NCBI GenBank assembly: GCA_002839605.1
Contig: PGYK01000008.1
Span: forward strand, 62,001 to 126,000
From: Methanomicrobiales archaeon HGW-Methanomicrobiales-3
Lineage (GTDB): Archaea; Halobacteriota; Methanomicrobia; Methanomicrobiales; Methanospirillaceae
Direction: 5' to 3'
DNA length: 64,000 nucleotides
A program made the translations under genes and the position numbers. The notes under the pieces are model-generated. The model had not been told where the DNA came from. It ran no database searches and worked only from the letters and a program-made list of their open reading frames with translations. This document shows, piece by piece, positions 42,559 to 51,642 of the stretch (its first letter is position 1; every line of letters begins with the position of its first letter).

Positions 42559-43284
42559 ATGGCAATAACTGACCGGAGATTACGGGAAAAAGAACAGCGG
42601 AAGACTGAAATCATCGATGCCGCCGAGCGTCTCTTCTTTTCAGGAAGATATGAAGATGTTTCCATGGATGAGATCGCCCGCACGGTTGAACTGAACAAGG
42701 CCACCCTCTACCTCTACTTTGAGAACAAGGAGGCATTGTTCGCAACCATCGTTCTCCGCGGTGTCCGGATCCTTGAGGAAAAGTTTCGTAAATGCAGCAA
42801 ACGAGAGGCTCCCGGCATTGTCAGGGTTGCCCTGATGGGCCAGGCTTATTACCGGTTCTCGCAGGAATACCCGGAATATCTCCGGCTGATTCATTTTTAC
42901 GGGTCTGAACGATTTTCAGAAGAGAATCCCTATACTGCGGGGATCGGAAAGGGGTATGGCACCTGTCGCAGTCTGCTGCAGGATGCCATACGGGAAGGAA
43001 TTGAAGATAAGACTATCCGAAACGATATTGATCCGTTTCTTGCCTCGATGTACCTCATGATATCATTCATGGGGATCCTGTCCATGGAAAACAAATGGAA
43101 ACTCGTGATCGCGGCAGAGGGATTCAGCAACGAGCAGTTCACGCACGAATTCTTCCGGTTCATCTTACCGGCACTCTCCCCGGCAGAAAATTCTCATAGA
43201 ATGGATATGAAGGATTTTGCCGCATACGGGTTCTCATTCACCGAACCGGTGGCGCCCGCAAAGAAAAAGCGAAAAAGATCCTGA
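42559..43284 (+). CDS. TetR/AcrR-family regulator
   Basis: This 241-residue protein has an N-terminal TetR HTH: TEIIDAAERLFFSGRYEDVS, DEIARTVELNKATLYLYFEN (residues ~15-55), and a helical C-terminal ligand domain (FYGSERFSEENPYTAGI). The basic tail KKKRKRS is unusual. Putative targets are the flavodoxin/ferredoxin gene upstream and the RND exporter downstream (convergent strand). The palindrome at 41568-41580 is a plausible operator. Confidence 0.88.
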   Translation: MAITDRRLREKEQRKTEIIDAAERLFFSGRYEDVSMDEIARTVELNKATLYLYFENKEALFATIVLRGVRILEEKFRKCSKREAPGIVRVALMGQAYYRFSQEYPEYLRLIHFYGSERFSEENPYTAGIGKGYGTCRSLLQDAIREGIEDKTIRNDIDPFLASMYLMISFMGILSMENKWKLVIAAEGFSNEQFTHEFFRFILPALSPAENSHRMDMKDFAAYGFSFTEPVAPAKKKRKRS

Positions 43285-43359
43285 TCTCTCTTTTGTGCCG
43301 GACGGGTGGGTAAAGCTGATTTTCCTCTGCCCGGGAAAAATTTTAATACGGATTTTTGC

Positions 43360-43830
43360 TCTGGTGAAACGCACATGAACGCGAGTTCACACCCGAACTA
43401 TGAAAACTGTAACTCATTTTTTGGGGGAAGATTACCCCGCCTCAAAGTCTCTTGCGAGGCACGGCGGGGCGGATTACCGGGTATGATATGAAACCGAATT
43501 GAGGCCGCCACAGGCGCGCCCCGCGGGGGTGGCGGCAGGAATCGTAATCGGGGGTATGGGGGTTTCAACCCCCATAATCAATTTTCTGATAATCCGTTTT
43601 TCATGAGAAATGTTAACCACCCTTCTGAATTCGATTGCGATGAAGCCACGGGCGCTCGGGGTCTCGTCGACCCTCGCCCCGTGGAGCATGAACGAGGCTG
43701 GGGATTTATGAGTGAAAATTGCAAAATGGGGGTCAAGGGGTATCGCCCCCGCATGCTGTCTCTCTCTCTGGGGGAGTGAGGGGGTCACCTTCACAAATTC
43801 CACTGGGCGTTTCAAAAAGGATTTTGACAG
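43360..43830 (+). repeat. Mosaic intergenic element, full A1-A2-A3-A4-A5 copy
   Basis: A1 at 43360-43404 (GAAACGCACATGAACGCGAG), A2 hairpin 43504-43536 with arms GCCGCCAC/GTGGCGGC, A3 hairpin 43555-43576 with arms TATGGGGGT/ACCCCCATA (loop TTCA), A4 at 43640-43688, A5 at about 43735-43825 ending in GGGCGTTTCAAAAAGGATTT. It fills the spacer 43285-43864. Confidence 0.78.
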
Positions 43831-43864
43831 AGCCGGATTTTTGTATCAGTGATATTCTGACGGA

Positions 43865-46144
43865 TTATTCCGCCTTCCGTGAAGGCACCGGGTTTCCGGC
43901 ATACTGGTACATCAGCGAGATTACTGCCGGCATGATCAGGATTGCCCCGCACAGCGAGAACCCGACCGTTATGACCGTGGTGATCCCGAAGTTCGAGATG
44001 ATATTGAACTCTGACAACATGAGCGCAGCAAACCCGAAGACCGTGGTCAGGCCCGAGACCGTGATCGCGGTGCCGATCTTCTGGACACTCATCTGGATCG
44101 CTGATAAGAGGTCAAGACCCCGTTCGAGTTCTTCATCAACCCGCTCCATGATGAGGACCGTGTACTCGGATGCTACACCGATGGTCATAGACCCGAGCAC
44201 GGCAGTAAGGGGCGTGTACTCAAGGCCCAGCAGATACATAATGGCGCCGTTCCACCCGACAATGGCAACGATGGGGATGAGCGGCGAGATCGCGTGGATC
44301 CTCCGGTACACGATGAGCAGGAAGACGGCAATGAAAACAAACCCGAGAACCGTCATCAGCGTCTTGGAATTGTCGATATCCTCCATTAAGACCGAGAACA
44401 TCTCAAGCGTCCCGGTGATTTGAGCAGAATCACCGGCCGGCTGGTAGTACCACTCCAGGTCCTTTTCGACGGTCGCTATAAGAGACCGGGCCTGCGACAT
44501 CTCAAGGTCGACTGTCGAGAACTCAAGCACCGTCTCCATCTTCCCGTTCAGGTACCGGTCCCGCGTCTCGGCCGGAATACGGTCAATCGTCTCCTGGATC
44601 CCGCGGGGAGTCTCTGGCAGTGTTCCCCCATTATAAGCGGCAATGAGTGTGGCAATACTCGTCACTCCCGTGATGCGATCGTTCCGGTCTACCTCATACT
44701 CCCCGAATTTTTGGATCCATTCAAGGGTCACCGGGTCCATGACGTTCTGTCCCGATATCACGACAGGAATCGTGCTTGTTGCACCCATGGTCCGGGTCAC
44801 CTTGTTCATATCCAGGAGTGCGGGCATTTCAGGAGGGACAAAGGTCTTCTCGTCAGCGCTGATGGGAACCTCGTTGTCGAGCTGGAATCCTACCACTGCC
44901 ACCAGGAAGACCAGCAGGATGATGGGAACCGGGTGTTTTGCGATCATGTACGCGATCTTTCCAAGGGCTGCATCATACTTCTGGATGAACGGGGTTGTGG
45001 AATGGTCTGTCGCTTTGGCGGTATGCTCTGTTCCGCTAGCGCTGGTTCCATCCGCTTCCATTGTCCTGGCACGGTACCTGAAGAGGATTGCAAAGACCGG
45101 GATGATGATGAGGGCGGCAAGGTAGCAGGACATCACCCCTATCGTGCAGGTGATCCCAAAATCGCCCACCATCGGGATGGGCCCGAGCACCATGCTGATG
45201 AACCCCATCGAAGTGGCCAGCATGGCGACCAGTACGGCCGGTCCGGTTTTGGTTACCGTGGTGATGACCGCTTCTTTGAGGGAGGTCTTTTGCACCTCCT
45301 CGTCCAGGCGGGAATGGATCTGGATGGCATAGTCGATTCCGATCCCGATGAGGACCGGAAATGCCCCGATCACCACCATGCTGATGGGAATTCCACTCAG
45401 CCCCATGAACCCGAAGGTCATGATAAGTCCTGAAGCCACGACTACGACCGGCAGGATCTGGTACCGCACATGGGAGAAAAGAGTAAAGACCGCAAGGACC
45501 ATCAGGAGCATGGCAGCCAGGATCAGGATACCCATCGAAGAGCCCATCGCCTCTTCCATCTCCTGGGAGAACGCAGCTTCTCCGGAGATGATGACGTTCA
45601 TTCCCGGTGGCGGACCAGAGAGCGCAACCATGGATCTGACCGAGGTGAGAACCTCCTTTTGCCGGTCATCCGTGAGCCCCGGCTTGAGGGTGATCACGCT
45701 GATGGTCATCATCTTGGAGGGCATGTACCGGGCAACAACTTCCGGAGGCGACCGGTCCAGAATCGCATTCACCTCGGCTGCCGAAGCGGGAAGTGTCCCT
45801 CCGTTGCCGTCCCGGATCATATCGACCACGCCCGAGACGCGTTCAACGGATGGCTCGTTTTTGATATCGTTCTGGAGCCTTTCGATATACTGCAGGTTCG
45901 CCGGAGCCGTAATGTCATCGGTCTCAAAGATGAGCATCATGGCATTGGAGCCGTAGGTGTCAGTGTAATGGGCAAGCATTGCCCCGCGTGAAGAGTCCTT
46001 GTCAAGATAGGTATCGTTACCTGTCTGCATTGCAACCAGCGAAAGACCGAAGATCATGACAAGGAAGAAGAGAGCAAAAACTCCGGCAACCACCAGGGGC
46101 CGGGTGGTAATCTCGCTTGCCAGCCATTCAAAAGGATTTTTCAT
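43865..46144 (-). CDS. RND-superfamily exporter (MMPL/HAE3 type)
   Basis: This 759-residue protein has two repeated halves, each with one helix, a large outer loop and five helices. GIDYAIQIHSRLDEEV (first half) and GVASEYTVLIMERVDEE (second half) are the duplicated TM4-TM5-linked motifs with acid residues for proton flow. Such pumps move lipids, hopanoid-like or other amphiphiles. The start is taken at the ATG 46144 (MKNPFEWLASEI); the frame runs on to 46225. Convergent with the TetR gene. Confidence 0.9.
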   Translation of the reverse strand: MKNPFEWLASEITTRPLVVAGVFALFFLVMIFGLSLVAMQTGNDTYLDKDSSRGAMLAHYTDTYGSNAMMLIFETDDITAPANLQYIERLQNDIKNEPSVERVSGVVDMIRDGNGGTLPASAAEVNAILDRSPPEVVARYMPSKMMTISVITLKPGLTDDRQKEVLTSVRSMVALSGPPPGMNVIISGEAAFSQEMEEAMGSSMGILILAAMLLMVLAVFTLFSHVRYQILPVVVVASGLIMTFGFMGLSGIPISMVVIGAFPVLIGIGIDYAIQIHSRLDEEVQKTSLKEAVITTVTKTGPAVLVAMLATSMGFISMVLGPIPMVGDFGITCTIGVMSCYLAALIIIPVFAILFRYRARTMEADGTSASGTEHTAKATDHSTTPFIQKYDAALGKIAYMIAKHPVPIILLVFLVAVVGFQLDNEVPISADEKTFVPPEMPALLDMNKVTRTMGATSTIPVVISGQNVMDPVTLEWIQKFGEYEVDRNDRITGVTSIATLIAAYNGGTLPETPRGIQETIDRIPAETRDRYLNGKMETVLEFSTVDLEMSQARSLIATVEKDLEWYYQPAGDSAQITGTLEMFSVLMEDIDNSKTLMTVLGFVFIAVFLLIVYRRIHAISPLIPIVAIVGWNGAIMYLLGLEYTPLTAVLGSMTIGVASEYTVLIMERVDEELERGLDLLSAIQMSVQKIGTAITVSGLTTVFGFAALMLSEFNIISNFGITTVITVGFSLCGAILIMPAVISLMYQYAGNPVPSRKAE

Positions 46145-46744
46145 CGGACAGTAATCCCTCGCAGGTTGTTCGTGATTGCTGACAGGGCAGGCAGTGGGGG
46201 TGATGCACGGTTTTGAGTGCGTCACCGCTCTGCCCGGCGGAAAAAATGCTGTCAGGTTTCCTTACTCTTTCTATTCAGGAAGCGTTATTAATCATGTGAT
46301 GGATGGCCTGCCGTGAAATTTTACTCCCATTTTGTCCGCCCTGATGCCCGGTTATGGTTAAAAAGCTGCCGTGGAGCACCAGCGATGAAACACTCGTACA
46401 GAATCGCGTCCGGGATTTTTGCAGGGATGAGTAAAAAGTTCGTGCTGTGGGCGCCCGGAAAAACCGCGGCCGGGCGGGGCTTTTGGCCCGCGAATAGTAA
46501 AAAAAGATACATCCATCGGCTCTGTAGAAATCCTGACCACCCTTCTGGATTCGATTGCGATGGAGCCACGGGCGCTCGGGGTCTCGTCGACCCTCGCCCC
46601 GTGGAGCATGAACGAGGGGGGGTCAAGGGGGATCGCCCCCTTGGGCTGCCTCCCTCCTCTTTAGGTAGAGAGGGGGTCACCTTCACAAATTCCACTGAGC
46701 GTTTCAAAAAAGGATTTCAACAGACCCCATCCATCCACGCTGCT
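46145..46744. other. Gene-free spacer
   Basis: Apart from the repeat at 46540-46735, no gene or signal beyond a possible TATA region near 46285 was found. Confidence 0.4.
46540..46735 (+). repeat. Mosaic intergenic element, A4-A5 copy
   Basis: A4 at 46559-46608 (GCCACGGGCGCTCGGGGTC, then CCCCGTGGAGCATG) followed by A5 (GGGTCAAGGGGGATCGCCCC, GAGGGGGTCACCTTCACAAA, TTCCACTGAGCG). Almost identical to the second half of the 43.4-kb copy, which shows that the A4-A5 block moves or is copied without A1-A3. Confidence 0.75.
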
Positions 46745-47530
46745 TTAAAAAAGGGGGCGGAGGATCTTTTGTACTTCTGGTGAGAGGAACCCGTACAGCG
46801 ACCCGGCCATAACCGGCAGCCACGCGAGGATCTTTTCCCGTGACATTCCCGTTGCACCGCAGTATTTGGCAAGGTGCATCTCGCTTAAGTCTTTCCGGTC
46901 CATCATGAGATAGTCCATGTAGCTCCTTGCAACATCCGCAGCCGGGTCCCCAACGGCCACCTCGGCCCAGTCAATAATCTTGTAGCCCGTCCCGTCATAA
47001 AGGATGTTGCCGCCGTGGAAGTCCCCGTGGAGGATGGCATAGCCGTCAGGAAGTTGTTCGAGCATGGATATGAGTTTTTTTCGTTCGGCATCGTCAAGAC
47101 CGGGGGCTGCCATGATATTTCCCGCAAGGACGAGCTTGATTGGCCGGAAGCTGGTGGTGGAGACCTTGTGCATCGCCACCTGTAGTTCCACTACCTTGTC
47201 GAGACACTCGCTGGTCTTTTCGGGGGACCGGAACATCACATCTGCGAGCGACTCGCCTTTAACCTGGTCCATGATGAGCGTGGTCCGGCCAAGGAACGTC
47301 TCGACACCGTACACTTTCGGAACCGGGATGCCCTGCTCCTCGACAGCGACCAGCGTGAACGCCTCCTGGAAGACCTGCCGGGGGGGTTGGCCGGGCCGGT
47401 ACACTTTTGCTACCTTACCATCGCGGGCGTAGACGACCGCGGACATCCCGCTGCCAACCTGTTCGCCATAACGTTTCCTGAACTCTTCGTCGTTCTCGGG
47501 TGTCGGGGTATTTTGTGTGGTGTCTGCCAT
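46745..47530 (-). CDS. Aminoglycoside phosphotransferase/protein-kinase-fold enzyme
   Basis: This 261-residue protein kinase-like enzyme has the phosphotransferase catalytic loop HGDFHGGNILYDG (residues ~164-176) and the metal-binding IIDWAEVAVGDP (residues ~182-193). GSGMSAVVYARDGKVAKVYR (residues ~26-45) is the glycine loop and ATP-binding lysine. The APH fold acts on small molecules or proteins. Substrate unknown; antibiotic resistance is not implied. Confidence 0.87.
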   Translation of the reverse strand: MADTTQNTPTPENDEEFRKRYGEQVGSGMSAVVYARDGKVAKVYRPGQPPRQVFQEAFTLVAVEEQGIPVPKVYGVETFLGRTTLIMDQVKGESLADVMFRSPEKTSECLDKVVELQVAMHKVSTTSFRPIKLVLAGNIMAAPGLDDAERKKLISMLEQLPDGYAILHGDFHGGNILYDGTGYKIIDWAEVAVGDPAADVARSYMDYLMMDRKDLSEMHLAKYCGATGMSREKILAWLPVMAGSLYGFLSPEVQKILRPLF

Positions 47531-48307
47531 AGGAATGTCCTGCCTTGATTTCGGGAAGGTCCGGTATATCTTTGTAGTATGCAGTGTTCATTCCTAAATT
47601 CTTCGATCGGGTGTGGGGGACTATTGCAGATGTCACGCGAAGGAACAAAAGCAAGAAAGGTTCCGGAGGACCGTGCATGAACAAGTTTTCCGGTGAGAGG
47701 GAAAATATTTGGATGCTTGGCACAGAAGAAAAGCGGACGAAAATTTTCCCCTGCAATGCGATGGGGCCACGGGCGCTCGGGGTCTCATCGACCCTCGCCC
47801 CGAGGAGCATGGCTGTGTTTCGGGCTCTCTTGTGAAAAAACCAAAACGGGGTAGTGATCAAGTGGGGGCGTCCGCACATGTCACCCCCTCCGGGGAAGAG
47901 GGATTCTTCTTCTCTCACTCCTTTGGATGAGTATAATGATGTTCACTCCAGAACCGTATCGAAAAAAGTCACATTAAAGCCGCCGCGGGAGCGCCCCCGC
48001 GGGGGCGGCGGCAGGAATCGCTGTCGGGGGTATGGGGGCATCAGCCCCCATAATTGATTTTTTTGCATGATTTTCATGAGAAAACCTGGTATTTTGGATG
48101 ATTCCTATCTCTTCCCGCCACGTTATCTCCCGCAGGGGGTGGCCGGGTGTGCGATGATTGGACGAAGCCGGTTACCGATACGCCGTCTTTATCGCAAAAG
48201 CCGGGGAAGGCCACGATTGTGCGGGGCGAAGTGGTTACGAAAGTCCCCCAAAGCATCTGAAAAACCACCGGCAATCTTTCCAGAGCCAAAAAAAAGACCT
48301 GCCTCCC
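47531..48307. other. Spacer filled with mosaic repeats
   Basis: No gene. It contains the A4-A5-like and A2-A3 modules listed separately, and a short GC-rich coding-like frame (48158-48300) that is a shadow of the membrane-protein gene downstream. Confidence 0.45.
47757..48075 (+). repeat. Mosaic intergenic element, A4-A5'-A2-A3 copy (reordered)
   Basis: A4 at 47757-47812 (GCCACGGGCGCTCGGGGTC, then CGACCCTCGCCCCGAGGAG), a decayed A5-like block to about 47890, A2 hairpin 47979-48012, A3 hairpin 48031-48052 (arms TATGGGGGC/GCCCCCATA). Here A4 precedes A2-A3, the reverse of the order at 36.4 and 43.4 kb. Confidence 0.75.
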
Positions 48308-49540
48308 TCATTCCGGTATCGGCAGCGAGCCGAGGATGTATGCGAGGAGGAAGAGGAGCAGGCCGTTGAAGAAGAGGATCGTTGCGGTAACCAGACCGGG
48401 GATGAGGCCCGGAAGCAGCATCGAGAGACCAAAGAGGATCCCGATGATGTTGAGCGCTGTCTGGGTGATGAGCAGGTTCCGGACCGGCGCCGGCAGCACG
48501 ACCGGCTCTTGTGGCGCCGTTCTCATGGCCAGCACCATAGGCACGACCCGGCCGGCAAGCAGGACGAGGCTGCCGATCAGGTTTAAGAGCCCGAGCATGA
48601 TCCGGAGCAGGTCGGTGAGGGTCCCCGGGACGATGCAGGAGTACACGCCCATTGCCACGAAGACGAGTCCAATCGTGACAAGGAACCACGAGCGCCTGAA
48701 CGTCCCGAGCGGGGTCTCGCCCATGGCAAGGATCTGGATGGCCATGACAACGAGCAGAAGCCCGAGCTGGCCGTCAGGGGAGAACGGGATCATGCCGAAG
48801 TTCACCGGAACAAGCAGGATGGCGAGCAGCGCGAGGAGTACGCCAAGGAAGATGAGGAGGGCTGTTGTGAGCGGGAGGGGTGCGTTTCGGAAGAGCACAT
48901 TCCGTTCAGATGAGTGTCCTTCCTTGGCGATCCCGGGTTTTTCCGGGTACTGCCTGGTGACCGCCTCGATGCACCACGCAAGGCAGAAGAGAGCTGCTGC
49001 ATCGATGATGAGGAAGACTGCCGTGAGCGTATCGTTTGCAAACGCGGGGACAAGCGTGACAAGGCCGAGCAGGAACGCCATGAGATACACGAGTGCACAG
49101 GCCGCGGTCAGCTGCCGGAGGACACCCGGGACGCCAAGCCAGAGGGCCGCCTTGTCCTTGTGCAGGAAGAGCTGGAAGAGGAGGACTGCCCCGCCAAGAG
49201 TGAGGATACCCCCGACAAGTACCCGGACAATGCCGGAGAGGAAGCCGGGGATGAAGCACGAAAGCATCCCGACAATACCTGCCGCGATCCCGATGATAAT
49301 GACAAGCCACGTCCGCCGGACATCGCCAAGCGGGGTCTTTCCCATCGTGATGACCTGCAGCGCAACGATGACGAGGAAGAGGCCATACGTGCTGTCCGGG
49401 GCATACGGGAGTGCTCCGGCCGTGATTGAGAAGAGGAGCAGCCCGAAGAGGCCCATGAAGATACCAAGGACGAGCAGGATCACGGACTCGAGCGTGAAAT
49501 TAAATTCCCCGGACGGGGCCGGTGCGGTGTCGTTTGTCAT
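48308..49540 (-). CDS. Multi-helix membrane protein with internal duplication
   Basis: This 410-residue integral membrane protein has about ten helices in two related halves. The motif MGKTPLGDVRRTWLVIIIGI with GMLSCFIPG (first half, residue ~66) recurs as MGETPLGTFRRSWFLVTIGL with GVYSCIVPG (second half, residue ~270). No family with a known function was recognised. The architecture is like a duplicated DUF308/HdeD-type unit, but that is only a guess. Confidence 0.7.
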   Translation of the reverse strand: MTNDTAPAPSGEFNFTLESVILLVLGIFMGLFGLLLFSITAGALPYAPDSTYGLFLVIVALQVITMGKTPLGDVRRTWLVIIIGIAAGIVGMLSCFIPGFLSGIVRVLVGGILTLGGAVLLFQLFLHKDKAALWLGVPGVLRQLTAACALVYLMAFLLGLVTLVPAFANDTLTAVFLIIDAAALFCLAWCIEAVTRQYPEKPGIAKEGHSSERNVLFRNAPLPLTTALLIFLGVLLALLAILLVPVNFGMIPFSPDGQLGLLLVVMAIQILAMGETPLGTFRRSWFLVTIGLVFVAMGVYSCIVPGTLTDLLRIMLGLLNLIGSLVLLAGRVVPMVLAMRTAPQEPVVLPAPVRNLLITQTALNIIGILFGLSMLLPGLIPGLVTATILFFNGLLLFLLAYILGSLPIPE

Positions 49541-49930
49541 GGAAGTGCAGTCTCCGGTTTCCGGTGCAGGATGATGGCGGCCGGCTGTCGTCCTGTGTCC
49601 GGATTATGCTTGTGAAATCTTTCACCGATTCTATTTCTCGGTTTTGGATTGATTTTTGGTGATTGTGCACTATTCACCAAACGTCCGGTAACCCAAAAAC
49701 AAATCGCATTGCGGTTCCCGCTGATTCTGAAAAAGCCTCTGTTTCCACTGCCCGGGCAATCATCGGTTGCGATAGTGCCGTATTCGTGTACCCGTGTGAG
49801 GGAGTCGGGGAGTTTCCTCTCCGATTACGTGTTATTAAAAGGCAGATCCTCTTAAGAAAAGTCAAATGTAAATCAAGATATAGGGCGGTAATCAAACGAA
49901 GTCCCAAACAGGTTTTTGGAGACAAGAAGA
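49541..49930. other. Spacer with a promoter-like end
   Basis: The only signals are AT-rich sequence with a TATA-like AAGATATAGG near 49877 and a GGAG site before the ATG at 49931. Otherwise empty. Confidence 0.4.
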
Positions 49931-50737
49931 ATGCGCATCAGCGACAAAGATGACGGGTTGACGCATCGCATGCCTGCCCATTTCCGGCAATGGCCTCCTT
50001 CCGACGGAGGGGTATGCCCCTACGATGACTGCACGACCATTGAGATCCGGTACCTTACCGATGAACAGATACTCCGGCAGTATGTGCCGGAGGAGTTCTC
50101 GATCCCAAAGCCGGTTGTCATGATCATGTACGAGAAGTGCAGCGGCGTACAGTGGATGGGTGGATCGCAGTACTCGCTCATCACCGTCTCGGTGCCGGTA
50201 CAGTACGTGGCAGGGAAGGAGCCAGTCGACGGCGTCTATCATCTTGTTCTCTGGGAGGACAAGGCAGAGCCCATCCTTGGCGGGCGCGAGGAGGCGGGCA
50301 TGCCCAAGATCTTTGCCGACATCCCCGAATACCGCAGAATGGTTGATGGCCTATCGGTGAATGCCAGCCACGAGGGTCGGACGTTTTTTGCAATGGAGCT
50401 TGCGATTGTGCGGGAGTACGCGGCAGAAGAACTCGCGGCAATAAACAAAAATAACGGCAGGATGGTCCAGTTCGGCTGGCGCTACATCCCCAAAGTCGGA
50501 CCGTATCCGGGGCCCGCCCTATCAGAGGCAACGTACTACCCGGTGGACAATGCGTACACGTCTGCATCGGTCTGCACGGGAACCGTTACATGGGCCGTGC
50601 CCACACGGCAGCAGCACCCGACGCAGTATGACATCATCGCTGCGCTTGCCGCCCTCCCTGTACGCGAATACCTTCCGGGATCGCTGCGGAAGGGATCGAG
50701 CACGATGAGAATGGACCTTGCACGGTCTCTCCCGTGA
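49931..50737 (+). CDS. Acetoacetate decarboxylase-family protein
   Basis: This 268-residue protein has the ADC fold with the catalytic lysine probably in EEAGMPKIFADIP (residue ~123). The preceding LWEDKAEPILGGRE is the family's substrate loop. In other bacteria the enzyme decarboxylates acetoacetate; many relatives act on other beta-keto acids. It is followed 9 nt later by two tandem SDRs, so the three probably form an operon for a keto or hydroxy acid pathway. The start is the ATG at 49931. Confidence 0.82.
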   Translation: MRISDKDDGLTHRMPAHFRQWPPSDGGVCPYDDCTTIEIRYLTDEQILRQYVPEEFSIPKPVVMIMYEKCSGVQWMGGSQYSLITVSVPVQYVAGKEPVDGVYHLVLWEDKAEPILGGREEAGMPKIFADIPEYRRMVDGLSVNASHEGRTFFAMELAIVREYAAEELAAINKNNGRMVQFGWRYIPKVGPYPGPALSEATYYPVDNAYTSASVCTGTVTWAVPTRQQHPTQYDIIAALAALPVREYLPGSLRKGSSTMRMDLARSLP

Positions 50738-50746
50738 GGTGAAGAG

Positions 50747-51565
50747 ATGACAGATGTTTTTACAGGAAAGATTGCAGTCGTGACCGGGGGCACCTCCGGA
50801 ATCGGCTACGCGGTAGCAGAAGAGTTGTTAAAACGCGGCGCGACCGTCTGGGTTATCGGCAGCCGGCAGGAGAGTGTTGAGAAGGCGAAAGTGTCCTTTG
50901 CCGCGTATACGAACGCGAGGTTTGCGGCCGTGGACGTTCGTAACAATGCCGCGGTTGAGAAGATGGTACAGGACTGCGTCCAAAAGGATGGCCGGCTCGA
51001 CTACCTCTTCAACAATGCCGGCATCAGCCAGAAGAACCCGTACGAGGAAAGCACCCTTGATGACTGGAAGGAGATGATCGACATCAATCTTTGGGGTGTC
51101 ATCTACGGGATCAACGCGGCGCTCCCGGTGATGCGGGCGCAGAAGTCCGGCCACATCATTAACACCTCCTCGGTTGCCGCGCTCTTTGGTACCCCGTACC
51201 AGTCCCTGTATGTTACGACAAAGAACGCGGTGATCGGTCTGACGGACTGCCTGTATTACGAGTATCTCCCACTAAACATCGTCTTCACAGCGGTCTGCCC
51301 GGGTGATGTTGCAACGCCGATATTCAAGGGGCGGATACCCGAGGGTGCCGTTCCGGTTGAGGTGGCCGCCCGGATCATCCTTGACGGCGTGGCACAAAAG
51401 GAACGCATGGTTGTCTTCCCGGAATTTATGCGCGAGGTGCTGGAGAAGTGCAAGGATCCGGTGTTCCGGGACATGGCACACAAACAGGCCGAGGCGGATA
51501 CCCGCGCAATCTTCGAGTCTCCGGAGTACCGGAAGTTCAAGGCAGCGCAGAAGAATCTGCGGTAA
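50747..51565 (+). CDS. Short-chain dehydrogenase/reductase 1
   Basis: This 272-residue SDR has the cofactor loop VTGGTSGIGYAVAEELL (residues ~11-27), NNAG (~90) and the catalytic Ser/Tyr/Lys set with Tyr-x3-Lys in LYVTTKNAV (residues ~163-170). The reaction is oxidation/reduction of a keto or hydroxy compound; the coenzyme is not certain. The first ~155 nt are nearly identical to those of SDR 2. It is 9 nt after the decarboxylase-like gene. Confidence 0.87.
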   Translation: MTDVFTGKIAVVTGGTSGIGYAVAEELLKRGATVWVIGSRQESVEKAKVSFAAYTNARFAAVDVRNNAAVEKMVQDCVQKDGRLDYLFNNAGISQKNPYEESTLDDWKEMIDINLWGVIYGINAALPVMRAQKSGHIINTSSVAALFGTPYQSLYVTTKNAVIGLTDCLYYEYLPLNIVFTAVCPGDVATPIFKGRIPEGAVPVEVAARIILDGVAQKERMVVFPEFMREVLEKCKDPVFRDMAHKQAEADTRAIFESPEYRKFKAAQKNLR

Positions 51566-51642
51566 CCATACGGAGACCGTAGGCGGGCAACCGGGTGTAT
51601 GCCCGTGGAATGAGTTGTACATGTACTAAAAAGGTGAAATCT

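Noticed and set aside
46358-46707. Minus-strand 128-residue frame at 46.3-46.7 kb
   Set aside because: It covers repeat modules A4/A5 and has no conserved start.
18386-47918. Repeated short translation GARVDETPSARG on the minus strand of A4 modules
   Set aside because: It recurs only because the A4 repeat is conserved; flanking residues differ, frames are short, and no start or ribosome site recurs. The hairpin explains the conservation.
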